From positions 1 through 23,895 of the forward strand of contig JAQTNV010000054.1 of assembly GCA_028713675.1 (NCBI GenBank): a stretch of DNA of 23,895 bases, written 5' to 3'. Source of the stretch: a bacterium (GTDB taxonomy: Bacteria; Desulfobacterota; JAPLJL01). The translations under genes and the position numbers were made by a program. The notes under the pieces are model-generated. The model saw nothing but the letters and a program-made list of their open reading frames with translations, did no database searches and was not told the DNA's origin. Every line of letters starts with the position of its first letter. The stretch's first letter is position 1. Of the stretch, positions 14,013-20,037 are shown piece after piece.

Positions 14013-14564
14013 CGCAGGGGCCGCCCGTCCTTGGATCAAGGGATATTGAACAGGGGAATCGTCTCGGGAATAAGCCGGGGCGGGTGAAGGCGGAAGAGGG
14101 AGATATTTGTCCGCCAGGATCGGCAGCAGCTTTTCGTTGGTGGGGAAGTCGAAGATGTCGGCGCAATAATGCGCATAACTGACGAAGCCGAGGGGATCGA
14201 CGATGAAAATCGCGGGCAATCGCCCCAGCTTTTCAAATACAACCTTCTGGCGATAGAGCTGGGCCACTTTTCCCCGGTCGTCGGGCAGGCCGAGAAACGG
14301 AAGGGAAAATGTTTTCCAGATATTGGAGAATTCGCCCCGCGAATGCTGGCCGACGGCGGCCACGACGGCGTTCGAACCTCTGAATTTCAGGTAATCGTTC
14401 CGGAGGCTGTCCAGGTGCCACTGGGAATTCCGGCAGCCGAAGCCCCGCAAAAGAACCAGCATGACCTTGTTCCGGCCCTGATGATCTGAAAGGGTGAACG
14501 GATTGCCCCGAAAATCATTCAGGGAAAAATCCGGAGCTTTCATTCCGACTGTGATTTCTTCCAT
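13998..14564 (-). CDS. Redoxin (AhpC/TSA-like) protein
   Basis: 188 aa from ATG 14564, with GGAGG 7 nt upstream. The thioredoxin-fold start KAPDFSLNDFRGNPFTLSDH is followed by VLLRGFGCRNSQWHLDSL. Cys44 is at the peroxidatic position, but the usual resolving Cys of a CxxC is Ser. Further on are FLGLPDDRGKVAQLYRQK and PAIFIVDPLGFVSYAHYC. Probably a thiol peroxidase or related redoxin in the cytoplasm. The last about 30 residues are Pro/Ser/Ala-rich and end inside the UspA remnant, so the C-terminus may have arisen by read-through after a deletion. It overlaps the end of the upstream TPR gene by 25 bp. Confidence 0.8.
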   Translation of the reverse strand: MEEITVGMKAPDFSLNDFRGNPFTLSDHQGRNKVMLVLLRGFGCRNSQWHLDSLRNDYLKFRGSNAVVAAVGQHSRGEFSNIWKTFSLPFLGLPDDRGKVAQLYRQKVVFEKLGRLPAIFIVDPLGFVSYAHYCADIFDFPTNEKLLPILADKYLPLPPSPAPAYSRDDSPVQYPLIQGRAAPAGGAL

Positions 14565-15190
14565 GGTTTGCCTCCGTCAAATAATGCGTTTAATTTTTTC
14601 TTGGATGTTTTTTCGTCAAAACATTTGATCAGCTTGTAAATCGACACTTTCCCGGAACTGATGATATAAATCGTGTCATCCTGGGCGCCATTTCGGACAA
14701 TCCAATTCTCGGGGTCATATTTAACCCGGTTCAGACCGCCCATAATCCGGACCAGCTCTTCATGGCTCAGATCCGAGATGAAGGGGACCACCGGGGTATC
14801 CCTGGCCTCTTTGACCACCCAGCCGGCCGCCTTGGCGGTTTCCGAGGCTGTTATCACCCGGGAAGCGTGAAGCTCGGCCAATTTATCCAGGATTTCCTCT
14901 CCGTTGGGATCAAGTTCGAGAATGAGCTTGCTCACCGCGATCGCCCGATCGATAAAACCGTTGGCAGCGTATTTGTCCATCACCTCTTTGTATATTTCGA
15001 TCGCCTCTTCGGTTTTCCCCATCCGCTTCTTGACCTGGCCCATTTTGAGCTTGAGCCACGGATCCGTAGGGTTCTTCTCCACCAGCTTGCTGAACTCGGC
15101 CAGGGCCTTTTCCAGCTTGCCCGCGGTCAGGTACTGCTGTGCCTTTTCCCGTTCTTCGTAATCGGAATTAATAAACTTTATTGCCGTCAT
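14540..15190 (-). CDS. TPR protein with truncated cyclic-nucleotide-binding domain
   Basis: 216 aa, with GGAGG 5 nt before ATG 15190. Residues 10-110 contain tetratricopeptide-type helical repeats (AGKLEKALAEFSKLVEKNPT, then GKTEEAIEIYKEVMDKY). Residues 136-187 match the start of a cNMP-binding domain (FISDLSHEELVRIMGGL, then DDTIYIISSGKVSIYK). The phosphate-binding cassette that should follow is absent; the protein ends in a short Lys-rich tail. It therefore probably cannot bind cAMP or cGMP and looks like the product of a 3' deletion. It is the first gene downstream of sigma-54 promoter copy III. Confidence 0.75.
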   Translation of the reverse strand: MTAIKFINSDYEEREKAQQYLTAGKLEKALAEFSKLVEKNPTDPWLKLKMGQVKKRMGKTEEAIEIYKEVMDKYAANGFIDRAIAVSKLILELDPNGEEILDKLAELHASRVITASETAKAAGWVVKEARDTPVVPFISDLSHEELVRIMGGLNRVKYDPENWIVRNGAQDDTIYIISSGKVSIYKLIKCFDEKTSKKKLNALFDGGKPWKKSQSE

Positions 15191-15266
15191 TTACCCTCCA
15201 CTGGATAACAATACCTTCGGCCGGTACTACGGGAATATCCCCCCAGTCCTGCTTCCGGACCAAACA

Positions 15267-15384
15267 CTAAAGGTTTTCTTGGGGCACGATAACGGTGATT
15301 GTGCTGTCCGCGGCGCCGGTTCAAGCATAGGCCCCTGCGGCACCCGCCTATACCCTGCCACTCACGGTTGAGCCGTCCAAGATC
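15267..15384 (-). pseudogene. Decayed C-terminal tail of a Big_5/DUF3494 gene
   Basis: Read on the minus strand this gives ILDGSTVSGRV-stop-AGAAGAYA-stop-TGAADSTITVIVPQ. It aligns with the ending of the intact 7953-10841 protein (ILDGSTVIGRV...TGAASPSVTTITVPQ), with two in-frame stops. The following spacer (about 15218-15266) also aligns with 7889-7950. The rest of the gene is missing, and the fragment directly follows the leader of promoter copy III. Confidence 0.82.
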
Positions 15385-15413
15385 TTCTTTCGTAAGGTCC
15401 CGGTTTGTTTTAT

Positions 15414-15429
15414 TGCAAGCGTCGTGCCC
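15414..15429 (-). promoter_or_regulatory. Sigma-54 promoter (copy III)
   Basis: On the minus strand it reads GGGCACGACGCTTGCA: GG-N10-GC spacing and strong -24 and -12 boxes. It is divergent from the activator gene at 15546. After the pseudogene tail at 15267-15384 the first intact gene is the TPR protein (15190), which it may now drive together with the redoxin. Confidence 0.8.
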
Positions 15430-15504
15430 CTCCGCGCCGTCGCGTAAGTGACCGAATTCCCTGACTATTTAAGAAAACGGGCCGGAAAGAGCGTTTGAAA
15501 TCTC

Positions 15505-15535
15505 TATCAATTTGATATAAGATCAATCATAACGA
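15505..15535. promoter_or_regulatory. Putative activator-binding region (UAS) of promoter copy III
   Basis: The perfect palindrome TATCAATTTGATA (15505-15517) is followed by GATCAATCATAACGA (15521-15535). It lies about 77 bp upstream of the minus-strand -24 box and 11 bp before the activator start codon, so binding here could both activate the divergent promoter and regulate the activator's own transcription. Confidence 0.6.
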
Positions 15536-15545
15536 TTAGCTTTCC

Positions 15546-17195
15546 ATGAAAATCGAAGATCTGAACATTCAGGAACTGGTGGAGTTTGATGCCGAGAGCG
15601 GCTTGATCCGTTTCGCCGGTCAGCGCGCGCTGATCCTCGACGCCACGGCGATGGGGAGCCTGCGCAGGGACCTGATCGAGCATTTCGGCGTCACCGTCGC
15701 CCGCGGGATTCTCACCCGGCTCGGCTACATCCACGGCTGGCGCATGGCCGAGGCGATGCAGGCCCATTTCAAGTGGGATACCGACGAGGACCGGCGGCAG
15801 GCCGGCATGCGCATCCCCATGCTCGAGGGGATGTACTCTGTCCAGCCCCTCACCTCCGACCCGCTCTCGAAAGAGGGCATGACGCTCCTGGGCTCGTACG
15901 AAGCGGAGCAGCATATCGCCCACCTCGGGCGCAGCGACGCCACCGTGTGCTGGATGATCTGCGGCCTGGCCAGCGGCTACCTGAGCCGCACGCTGGACCG
16001 GAAGATTTACGTCCTGGAGGAGCGCTGCCTCGGCCGGGGCGACGCCGCCTGTCACCTCCTGGGCCGGACCCGCGAGGAGTGGGGCGATGATCGCGCCGAG
16101 GAGCTTCGCTTCTTTCATCTCGAAAACCTGAACGGCTGGCTCGATGACTCGTTGCACCAGATCACCGAGAGTCTTAAGGAGGCCGAAAAAAAACTCCGCG
16201 AGAAGGTGCGGGCGCTCTCCCGCGTCGCGCGCGAGCTCGAGGAGCCGCTCGGGATGGTCGCCCGCAGCGCCTCCATGCAGCGCCTGATCGACCTCGCCCG
16301 GCGGATCGCGAAAGTGGATACCACGGTCCTCATCACGGGAGAAAGCGGGACGGGCAAGGAGCGCGTCGCGCGGTTTGTGCACGACCAGTCCACCCGCGCG
16401 AGCGGGCCGTTCATCGCGATCAACTGCGGCGCGATCACCGAAACGCTTCTGGAGAGCGAGCTCTTCGGGCACGCGCGCGGCGCGTTCACGGGAGCGGAGT
16501 TTAACCGGCCCGGTCTCTTCGAGGCGGCCAACGGCGGGACGCTCCTGCTCGACGAGGTCGGCGAGGTCTCGCCCGGCATGCAGGTCAAACTCCTGCGGGC
16601 CCTGCAGGAACGCGAGATCCGCCGCGTCGGTGAAAACCAGAGCCGGCACGTCAACGTCCGGGTCATCGCCGCGACCAACCGCGAACTCACCAAAGACATC
16701 GCGGAGGGCCGCTTCCGCAAGGACCTGTACTACCGGCTGAATGTCGTTGAGCTGCACATGCCGGCGCTCCGGGATCGGCGGGAAGACATCCTGCCGCTCG
16801 CCCGCGTCCTGCTGGCCGAGGCGGCGTTGCGGCTTAAGCGTCCGGTTAGCGGGCTGTCGCCGCGCGCCGCGGACCAGCTCCTTAGGTACGACTGGCCGGG
16901 CAATGTCCGCGAGCTGGAGAACGTGATGGAGCGCGCGGTCGCGCTGGCGCGCGTTACCCGCACGGAACTCGAAGACCTGCCCGAGGAGGTCCGGCAGGCG
17001 ATCGCGATCCCCAATGGTTCCGGACTGGTGAAGGCGCTCGACGACGTCGAGAAGGAGTACATCATGTCCGTGCTCGACCGCAACGGCGGCAACCAGGCGC
17101 GCACGGCCGAGCAGCTCGGCATCGGAACGGCGACGCTCTACCGGAAGCTCAAGAAATACGGCGTCGATCGCGGGAAAAGCGCCCCCGCCAAATAG
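15546..17195 (+). CDS. Sigma-54-dependent transcriptional activator, XylR/DmpR type
   Basis: 549 aa. Residues about 5-105 form a XylR_N-type sensory domain. About 130-190 is a V4R domain (ICGLASGYLSRTLDRK, then Cys-x7-Cys in ERCLGRGDAACHLLG, a likely metal-binding pair). A coiled linker spans about 205-245. The AAA+ domain (about 250-480) has Walker A GESGTGKE (about 265), the sigma-54-contacting GAFTGA loop (about 312), LLLDEVGEV and arginine-containing YYRLNVVEL. A Fis-type helix-turn-helix covers 505-545 (NQARTAEQLGIGTATLYRKL). All residues needed for ATPase and sigma-54 activation are present. The family is activated by small, often aromatic ligands bound by the XylR_N/V4R part; the ligand here is unknown. 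It is divergent from sigma-54 promoter III and is the only intact activator in the window, so it is the best candidate regulator of promoters I-III. No clear Shine-Dalgarno is seen. Confidence 0.95.
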   Translation: MKIEDLNIQELVEFDAESGLIRFAGQRALILDATAMGSLRRDLIEHFGVTVARGILTRLGYIHGWRMAEAMQAHFKWDTDEDRRQAGMRIPMLEGMYSVQPLTSDPLSKEGMTLLGSYEAEQHIAHLGRSDATVCWMICGLASGYLSRTLDRKIYVLEERCLGRGDAACHLLGRTREEWGDDRAEELRFFHLENLNGWLDDSLHQITESLKEAEKKLREKVRALSRVARELEEPLGMVARSASMQRLIDLARRIAKVDTTVLITGESGTGKERVARFVHDQSTRASGPFIAINCGAITETLLESELFGHARGAFTGAEFNRPGLFEAANGGTLLLDEVGEVSPGMQVKLLRALQEREIRRVGENQSRHVNVRVIAATNRELTKDIAEGRFRKDLYYRLNVVELHMPALRDRREDILPLARVLLAEAALRLKRPVSGLSPRAADQLLRYDWPGNVRELENVMERAVALARVTRTELEDLPEEVRQAIAIPNGSGLVKALDDVEKEYIMSVLDRNGGNQARTAEQLGIGTATLYRKLKKYGVDRGKSAPAK

Positions 17196-17277
17196 CGCGC
17201 GCCTGTGCCTCGCTGAAATCAGACCGGAAACATTCGGCAGCGGCCGCCGCAATTTCCTGAAATTTAACTTGAAATTT

Positions 17278-17296
17278 CCCGTGGTCTTGCCACGGG
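17278..17296 (+). terminator. Hairpin after the activator gene
   Basis: CCCGTGG pairs with CCACGGG around TCTTG, about 80 bp after the activator stop. It has no T-tract, so a terminator role is only possible. Confidence 0.35.
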
Positions 17297-17377
17297 GAGC
17301 TTCATTGATTATCCAGCGTAGTATTTCGTATATGGCTTTACATAATCAGGGTTGAATTCATCCTCGATTTGTATGGT

Positions 17378-17480
17378 GTAGGGGCGGCTTTCCACAGCCG
17401 CCCGGGGAGGGAGCCGGTAGAATGGCTCCCCTCCGAAAAAATAATCACTGTCAGGGTATTTCTGAGACACTACGCTAGTG
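17378..17480. repeat. Left copy of inverted repeat bracketing kaiBC
   Basis: It contains two hairpins, GGGCGGCT...AGCCGCCC and GGGAGCC...GGCTCCC, then CTCCCCT-x-CGAAA and TTTCTGA-x-ACA...CTAG. The same series occurs inverted at 19733-19839. A separate near-palindrome CACTACGCTAGTGTAGTG (17468-17485) overlaps the end. No gene is seen in 17196-17704. Confidence 0.7.
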
Positions 17481-17528
17481 TAGTGAGTCTAACGCTTCTT
17501 TACAGTTATTTATTTGAATTTATTGACA

Positions 17529-17613
17529 GTCATTCCCGCGAAAGCGGGAATCCAGGATAAAAAACCTAGAATTCATAATAAAAATCTGGATTCCGGGTCA
17601 AGCCCGGAATGAC
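17529..17613. repeat. Pair of inverted GTCATTCC...GGAATGAC palindromic repeats
   Basis: GTCATTCCCGCGAAAGCGGG with its GAATCCAG end (17529-17555) and CTGGATTCCGGGTCAAGCCC with its GGAATGAC end (17586-17613) are two facing copies of a palindromic repeat common in many bacterial genomes. They frame a 30-bp AT-rich spacer and probably form one long hairpin. Confidence 0.8.
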
Positions 17614-17704
17614 AACCAGGGTAAAGGAATTTATGACTCATTACACTAAGTGGGTGGTACTCTGATCGGGCCACGGGGATGAAGGCGGGCGTTATGCTCT
17701 TTTT

Positions 17705-17998
17705 TTAAACGTTGCTTCCCAGCGCTAAAATAATGCGGTCGATTTCGGACAGGTTGCCGAGGATCGTCCTCCGCCCCCGCGGTCCCTCCACGAGCAGCGT
17801 CGGCGTCAGGAGGATGTCGTTGTCCAATGCGGCCTGAAAGTCCTCCAGGACATCCACGATCGAGACCGTGTAGCCTGCGTGCAGATACTCTTTGCAGATG
17901 TGCTCGAGGTTTTCCTTGGCCAGAACCGAGTTGGGCTCGTTATCCGCCACGAACAACACGAACCGATAGGCGCCGGTCGGATCTGATGATTTATTCAT
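17705..17998 (-). CDS. kaiB: KaiB-family thioredoxin-fold protein
   Basis: 97 aa. It carries the KaiB core pattern: YRFVLFVADNEPNSVLAKEN, then EYLHAGYTVSIVDVLEDFQ, ILLTPTLLVEGPRGRRTILG and NLSEIDRIILALG. Length and motif order match cyanobacterial and non-cyanobacterial KaiB proteins, which bind the KaiC ATPase ring after a fold switch. The start ATG overlaps the kaiC stop (ATGA), so translation is probably coupled. No kaiA is in the window, as expected outside cyanobacteria, so this is likely a KaiBC timing or stress-sensing unit rather than a full oscillator. Confidence 0.9.
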   Translation of the reverse strand: MNKSSDPTGAYRFVLFVADNEPNSVLAKENLEHICKEYLHAGYTVSIVDVLEDFQAALDNDILLTPTLLVEGPRGRRTILGNLSEIDRIILALGSNV

Positions 17999-19518
17999 TT
18001 TGCACCTCTTTGTGCACCTCTTGCCGCCCCGGGCTTTCGGCCGGGACGCTCAAGCGGGATGCCGCCCGCTGCTGACTTCCGGGAGCCCAGGACGACGCCG
18101 TGATCGGTAATGATGAGTTCATGGACTCGGGTGGAATGCTTGCCGCCCCGGGTCTTCAGGATCAACAGCGACCGGCGAAGCTCGTCCTGGACCGTTTCTA
18201 ACCGCAACTGGATCAACGTGTCCACCAACGAGGAAAAAGCCATCCCGCTCAAATCCTCGCCGAGGATGGAGCCCTGCACCTGGTTGGTGAGAAAGCACGT
18301 GATGCCTCTTTCCTTGCAGGCATTCACCATCCGCATCAGGTAGTCGAACGGCGCCTTCCCTGAGCCCATGCGATTGCAGGCCGATACCGCATCGATTACC
18401 ACCTGGTCCGGTTGGAACGAATTGATCATCTTCAGATCGTAAAACAGATGCTCATCCGACCCCATGATTTCCGGCAACCTGGAAATGATCTTCAGATTCC
18501 CGGCTTTAATGGCGGGCTGCAATTTGATGCCGGCGCTGAGGACGGCCGATTCCAATGCTTCGGGGGATTCCTCGTAGCTGATGTAAAGCGCCTTTTCGCC
18601 CCGGGCGCAGGCCGCTTGGACGAAAGTGCAGGCGAGGGTGGTTTTCCCGGCGCCGGCGCCGCCGGCAATCAGGACGCACGAGCTGCGGCGATAACCGCCG
18701 TTCAAGATCCCATCCAATTCTTTATTTCCGCTGGCCTGGTACGCGCCCAACGGCTTATGCGAGAGGTTCACCGATGCGATCGGGACGAGGGAAATGCCGG
18801 TTTCGCTGATAACATAGGGATATTCATTCGTGCCGAAAGCGGAACCCCGGTATTTGAGCACCCGCAGTCTGCGGGTGCTGATCTGATCAAACACCCGATG
18901 ATCCAGATTAACGACGCAGTCCGCCATGTAATCAAGAAAGCCGAAGCGCGCGAACATTTCCGGATCCTCGTTCGACTTGATTGACAAAAGAGTGGTGATC
19001 TTTTTTTCGTCCAGCCACTCGTGCACGGAATTCAGTTCATTGCGGGCGCAAGCCGAATTCTCAAAACGACGCATCAGGATGTCGATGGCGTCGATGACCA
19101 GTTGCTGCGCGCCCATGGACCGGGATTTTCCATCGAGGATGGCGATCAGGGCTTTCAGGGAGAAGGGACCGGCCGTCACGGCCGCCGAGTCCAGCTTGGC
19201 GTGGTAGAGGAATAAAAGCCCCTTTTCTTCCAGGGCCCGCAAATCCCAGCCCAGGGTCATCGAGTTTATGCGGATGGCCTCCACGCTTTCCTCGAAGGTG
19301 ACGAATATCCCCGGCCTGCCTTTCAGGGCGCCTTGGAGAAGGAATTGAATTGCGAAAAGGGTCTTGCCGGCACCCGGCCCGCCTTTCAGCATCGTCGTTC
19401 GGCCCGCGGGGTATCCGCCGTTGAGAATGTTGTCAAAACCATCGACGCCTGTGCCGATTTTTGCCAGGGGTATGATTTTGAGCATGGGATTATCGAAGGT
19501 TTCTTTCTCTCCGTCCAT
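17995..19518 (-). CDS. kaiC: KaiC-family double-RecA ATPase
   Basis: 507 aa from ATG 19518 (AGGAG 8-9 nt upstream); an earlier in-frame start lacks a Shine-Dalgarno. It has two RecA/KaiC domains: CI with Walker A GGPGAGKT (46-53) and catalytic Glu pair FEES (76-77); CII with GGAGAGKT (286-293) and YEES (316-317). The region matching the cyanobacterial phospho-site Ser431-Thr432 reads GMAFSSLVDTLIQL, giving Ser429-Ser430, so autophosphorylation on a Ser-Ser pair is possible. Length is close to the 519 aa of Synechococcus KaiC. The C-terminal tail is Arg/Gly/Pro-rich rather than the KaiA-binding peptide, consistent with no KaiA. It forms an operon with kaiB (4-bp overlap). Confidence 0.9.
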   Translation of the reverse strand: MDGEKETFDNPMLKIIPLAKIGTGVDGFDNILNGGYPAGRTTMLKGGPGAGKTLFAIQFLLQGALKGRPGIFVTFEESVEAIRINSMTLGWDLRALEEKGLLFLYHAKLDSAAVTAGPFSLKALIAILDGKSRSMGAQQLVIDAIDILMRRFENSACARNELNSVHEWLDEKKITTLLSIKSNEDPEMFARFGFLDYMADCVVNLDHRVFDQISTRRLRVLKYRGSAFGTNEYPYVISETGISLVPIASVNLSHKPLGAYQASGNKELDGILNGGYRRSSCVLIAGGAGAGKTTLACTFVQAACARGEKALYISYEESPEALESAVLSAGIKLQPAIKAGNLKIISRLPEIMGSDEHLFYDLKMINSFQPDQVVIDAVSACNRMGSGKAPFDYLMRMVNACKERGITCFLTNQVQGSILGEDLSGMAFSSLVDTLIQLRLETVQDELRRSLLILKTRGGKHSTRVHELIITDHGVVLGSRKSAAGGIPLERPGRKPGAARGAQRGAK

Positions 19519-19553
19519 GGGCAGACTCCTATCAATAAAACTTGTCAAAATAT

Positions 19554-19566
19554 TATCATATTGATG
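19554..19566. promoter_or_regulatory. UAS-like palindrome upstream of kaiC
   Basis: TATCATATTGATG differs by one base from the reverse complement of the copy II palindrome at 12339-12351. It lies 36 bp upstream of the kaiC start and on the left of the activator fragment at 19621. It may be a surviving site of a fourth module copy or may place kaiBC in the regulon. No sigma-54 promoter is evident here. Confidence 0.35.
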
Positions 19567-19620
19567 GTTATTTACCAGTACCTTGTCATAATGATTGTTA
19601 ATTTCGAAGGAATTAATCCT

Positions 19621-19671
19621 GTTAATGAAGAATATTCAATATTTGTGCTCGATCGCAACGGCGGCAACCAG
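19621..19671 (+). pseudogene. C-terminal fragment of a XylR-like activator gene
   Basis: The frame reads VNEEYSIFVLDRNGGNQ and aligns with VEKEYIMSVLDRNGGNQ in the intact activator (near 17049-17099), just before its helix-turn-helix. DNA over the LDRNGGNQ codons is almost identical. The flanks are unrelated, so only this 17-codon relic survives. The rest of the 19519-20037 gap holds the UAS-like site and the 19733-19839 repeat, and I see no gene. Confidence 0.7.
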
Positions 19672-19732
19672 GACCGTTATTTTTGTACCACCGAACTACC
19701 AATCAATCCAGTCACCTGTTTTCTCTTTCTGA

Positions 19733-19839
19733 CAACCTAGTGCTATGTTTCAGAAAAGTCTTTACAAAGAACATCTCTTTCGTAGGGGAGCCATTCTATT
19801 GGCTCCCTTGTCGGGCGGCTATGGAAAGCCGCCCCTACA
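19733..19839. repeat. Right copy of inverted repeat bracketing kaiBC
   Basis: The reverse complement matches 17378-17480 with the hairpin part strongly conserved (GTAGGGGCGGCTTTCCA) and the distal part (CGAAA, TTTCTGA, CTAG) more diverged. The two copies enclose about 2.25 kb containing kaiB, kaiC and the activator relic. Confidence 0.7.
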
Positions 19840-20037
19840 TAATCAAAACCAAGGATCTTGATCACTGTAAAGCCAATGTTGGGACACTATACTAGCTACC
19901 GAATCCTCGGGTCCGGGAAATCGCAGGGGTGACTTTCCGTCATTCGCTTCGGTTCTGATTCATGGTATATTTCTATATAATTAAATGGTTGGAATAGGGA
20001 GAATCGGACAAATTTCCAATTATATAAGGAGGAAAAA

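Noticed and set aside
15507-17252. 581-aa open frame on the minus strand
   Set aside because: It is exactly antisense to the activator gene, has a low-complexity Arg/Ala/Val/Gln composition typical of GC-rich antisense frames, and shows no domain. The plus-strand protein has complete AAA+ and HTH motifs.
17369-17560. 63-codon plus-strand open frame in the gap left of kaiB
   Set aside because: It consists almost wholly of the hairpin repeat and the GTCATTCC-type repeat and has no ribosome-binding site.
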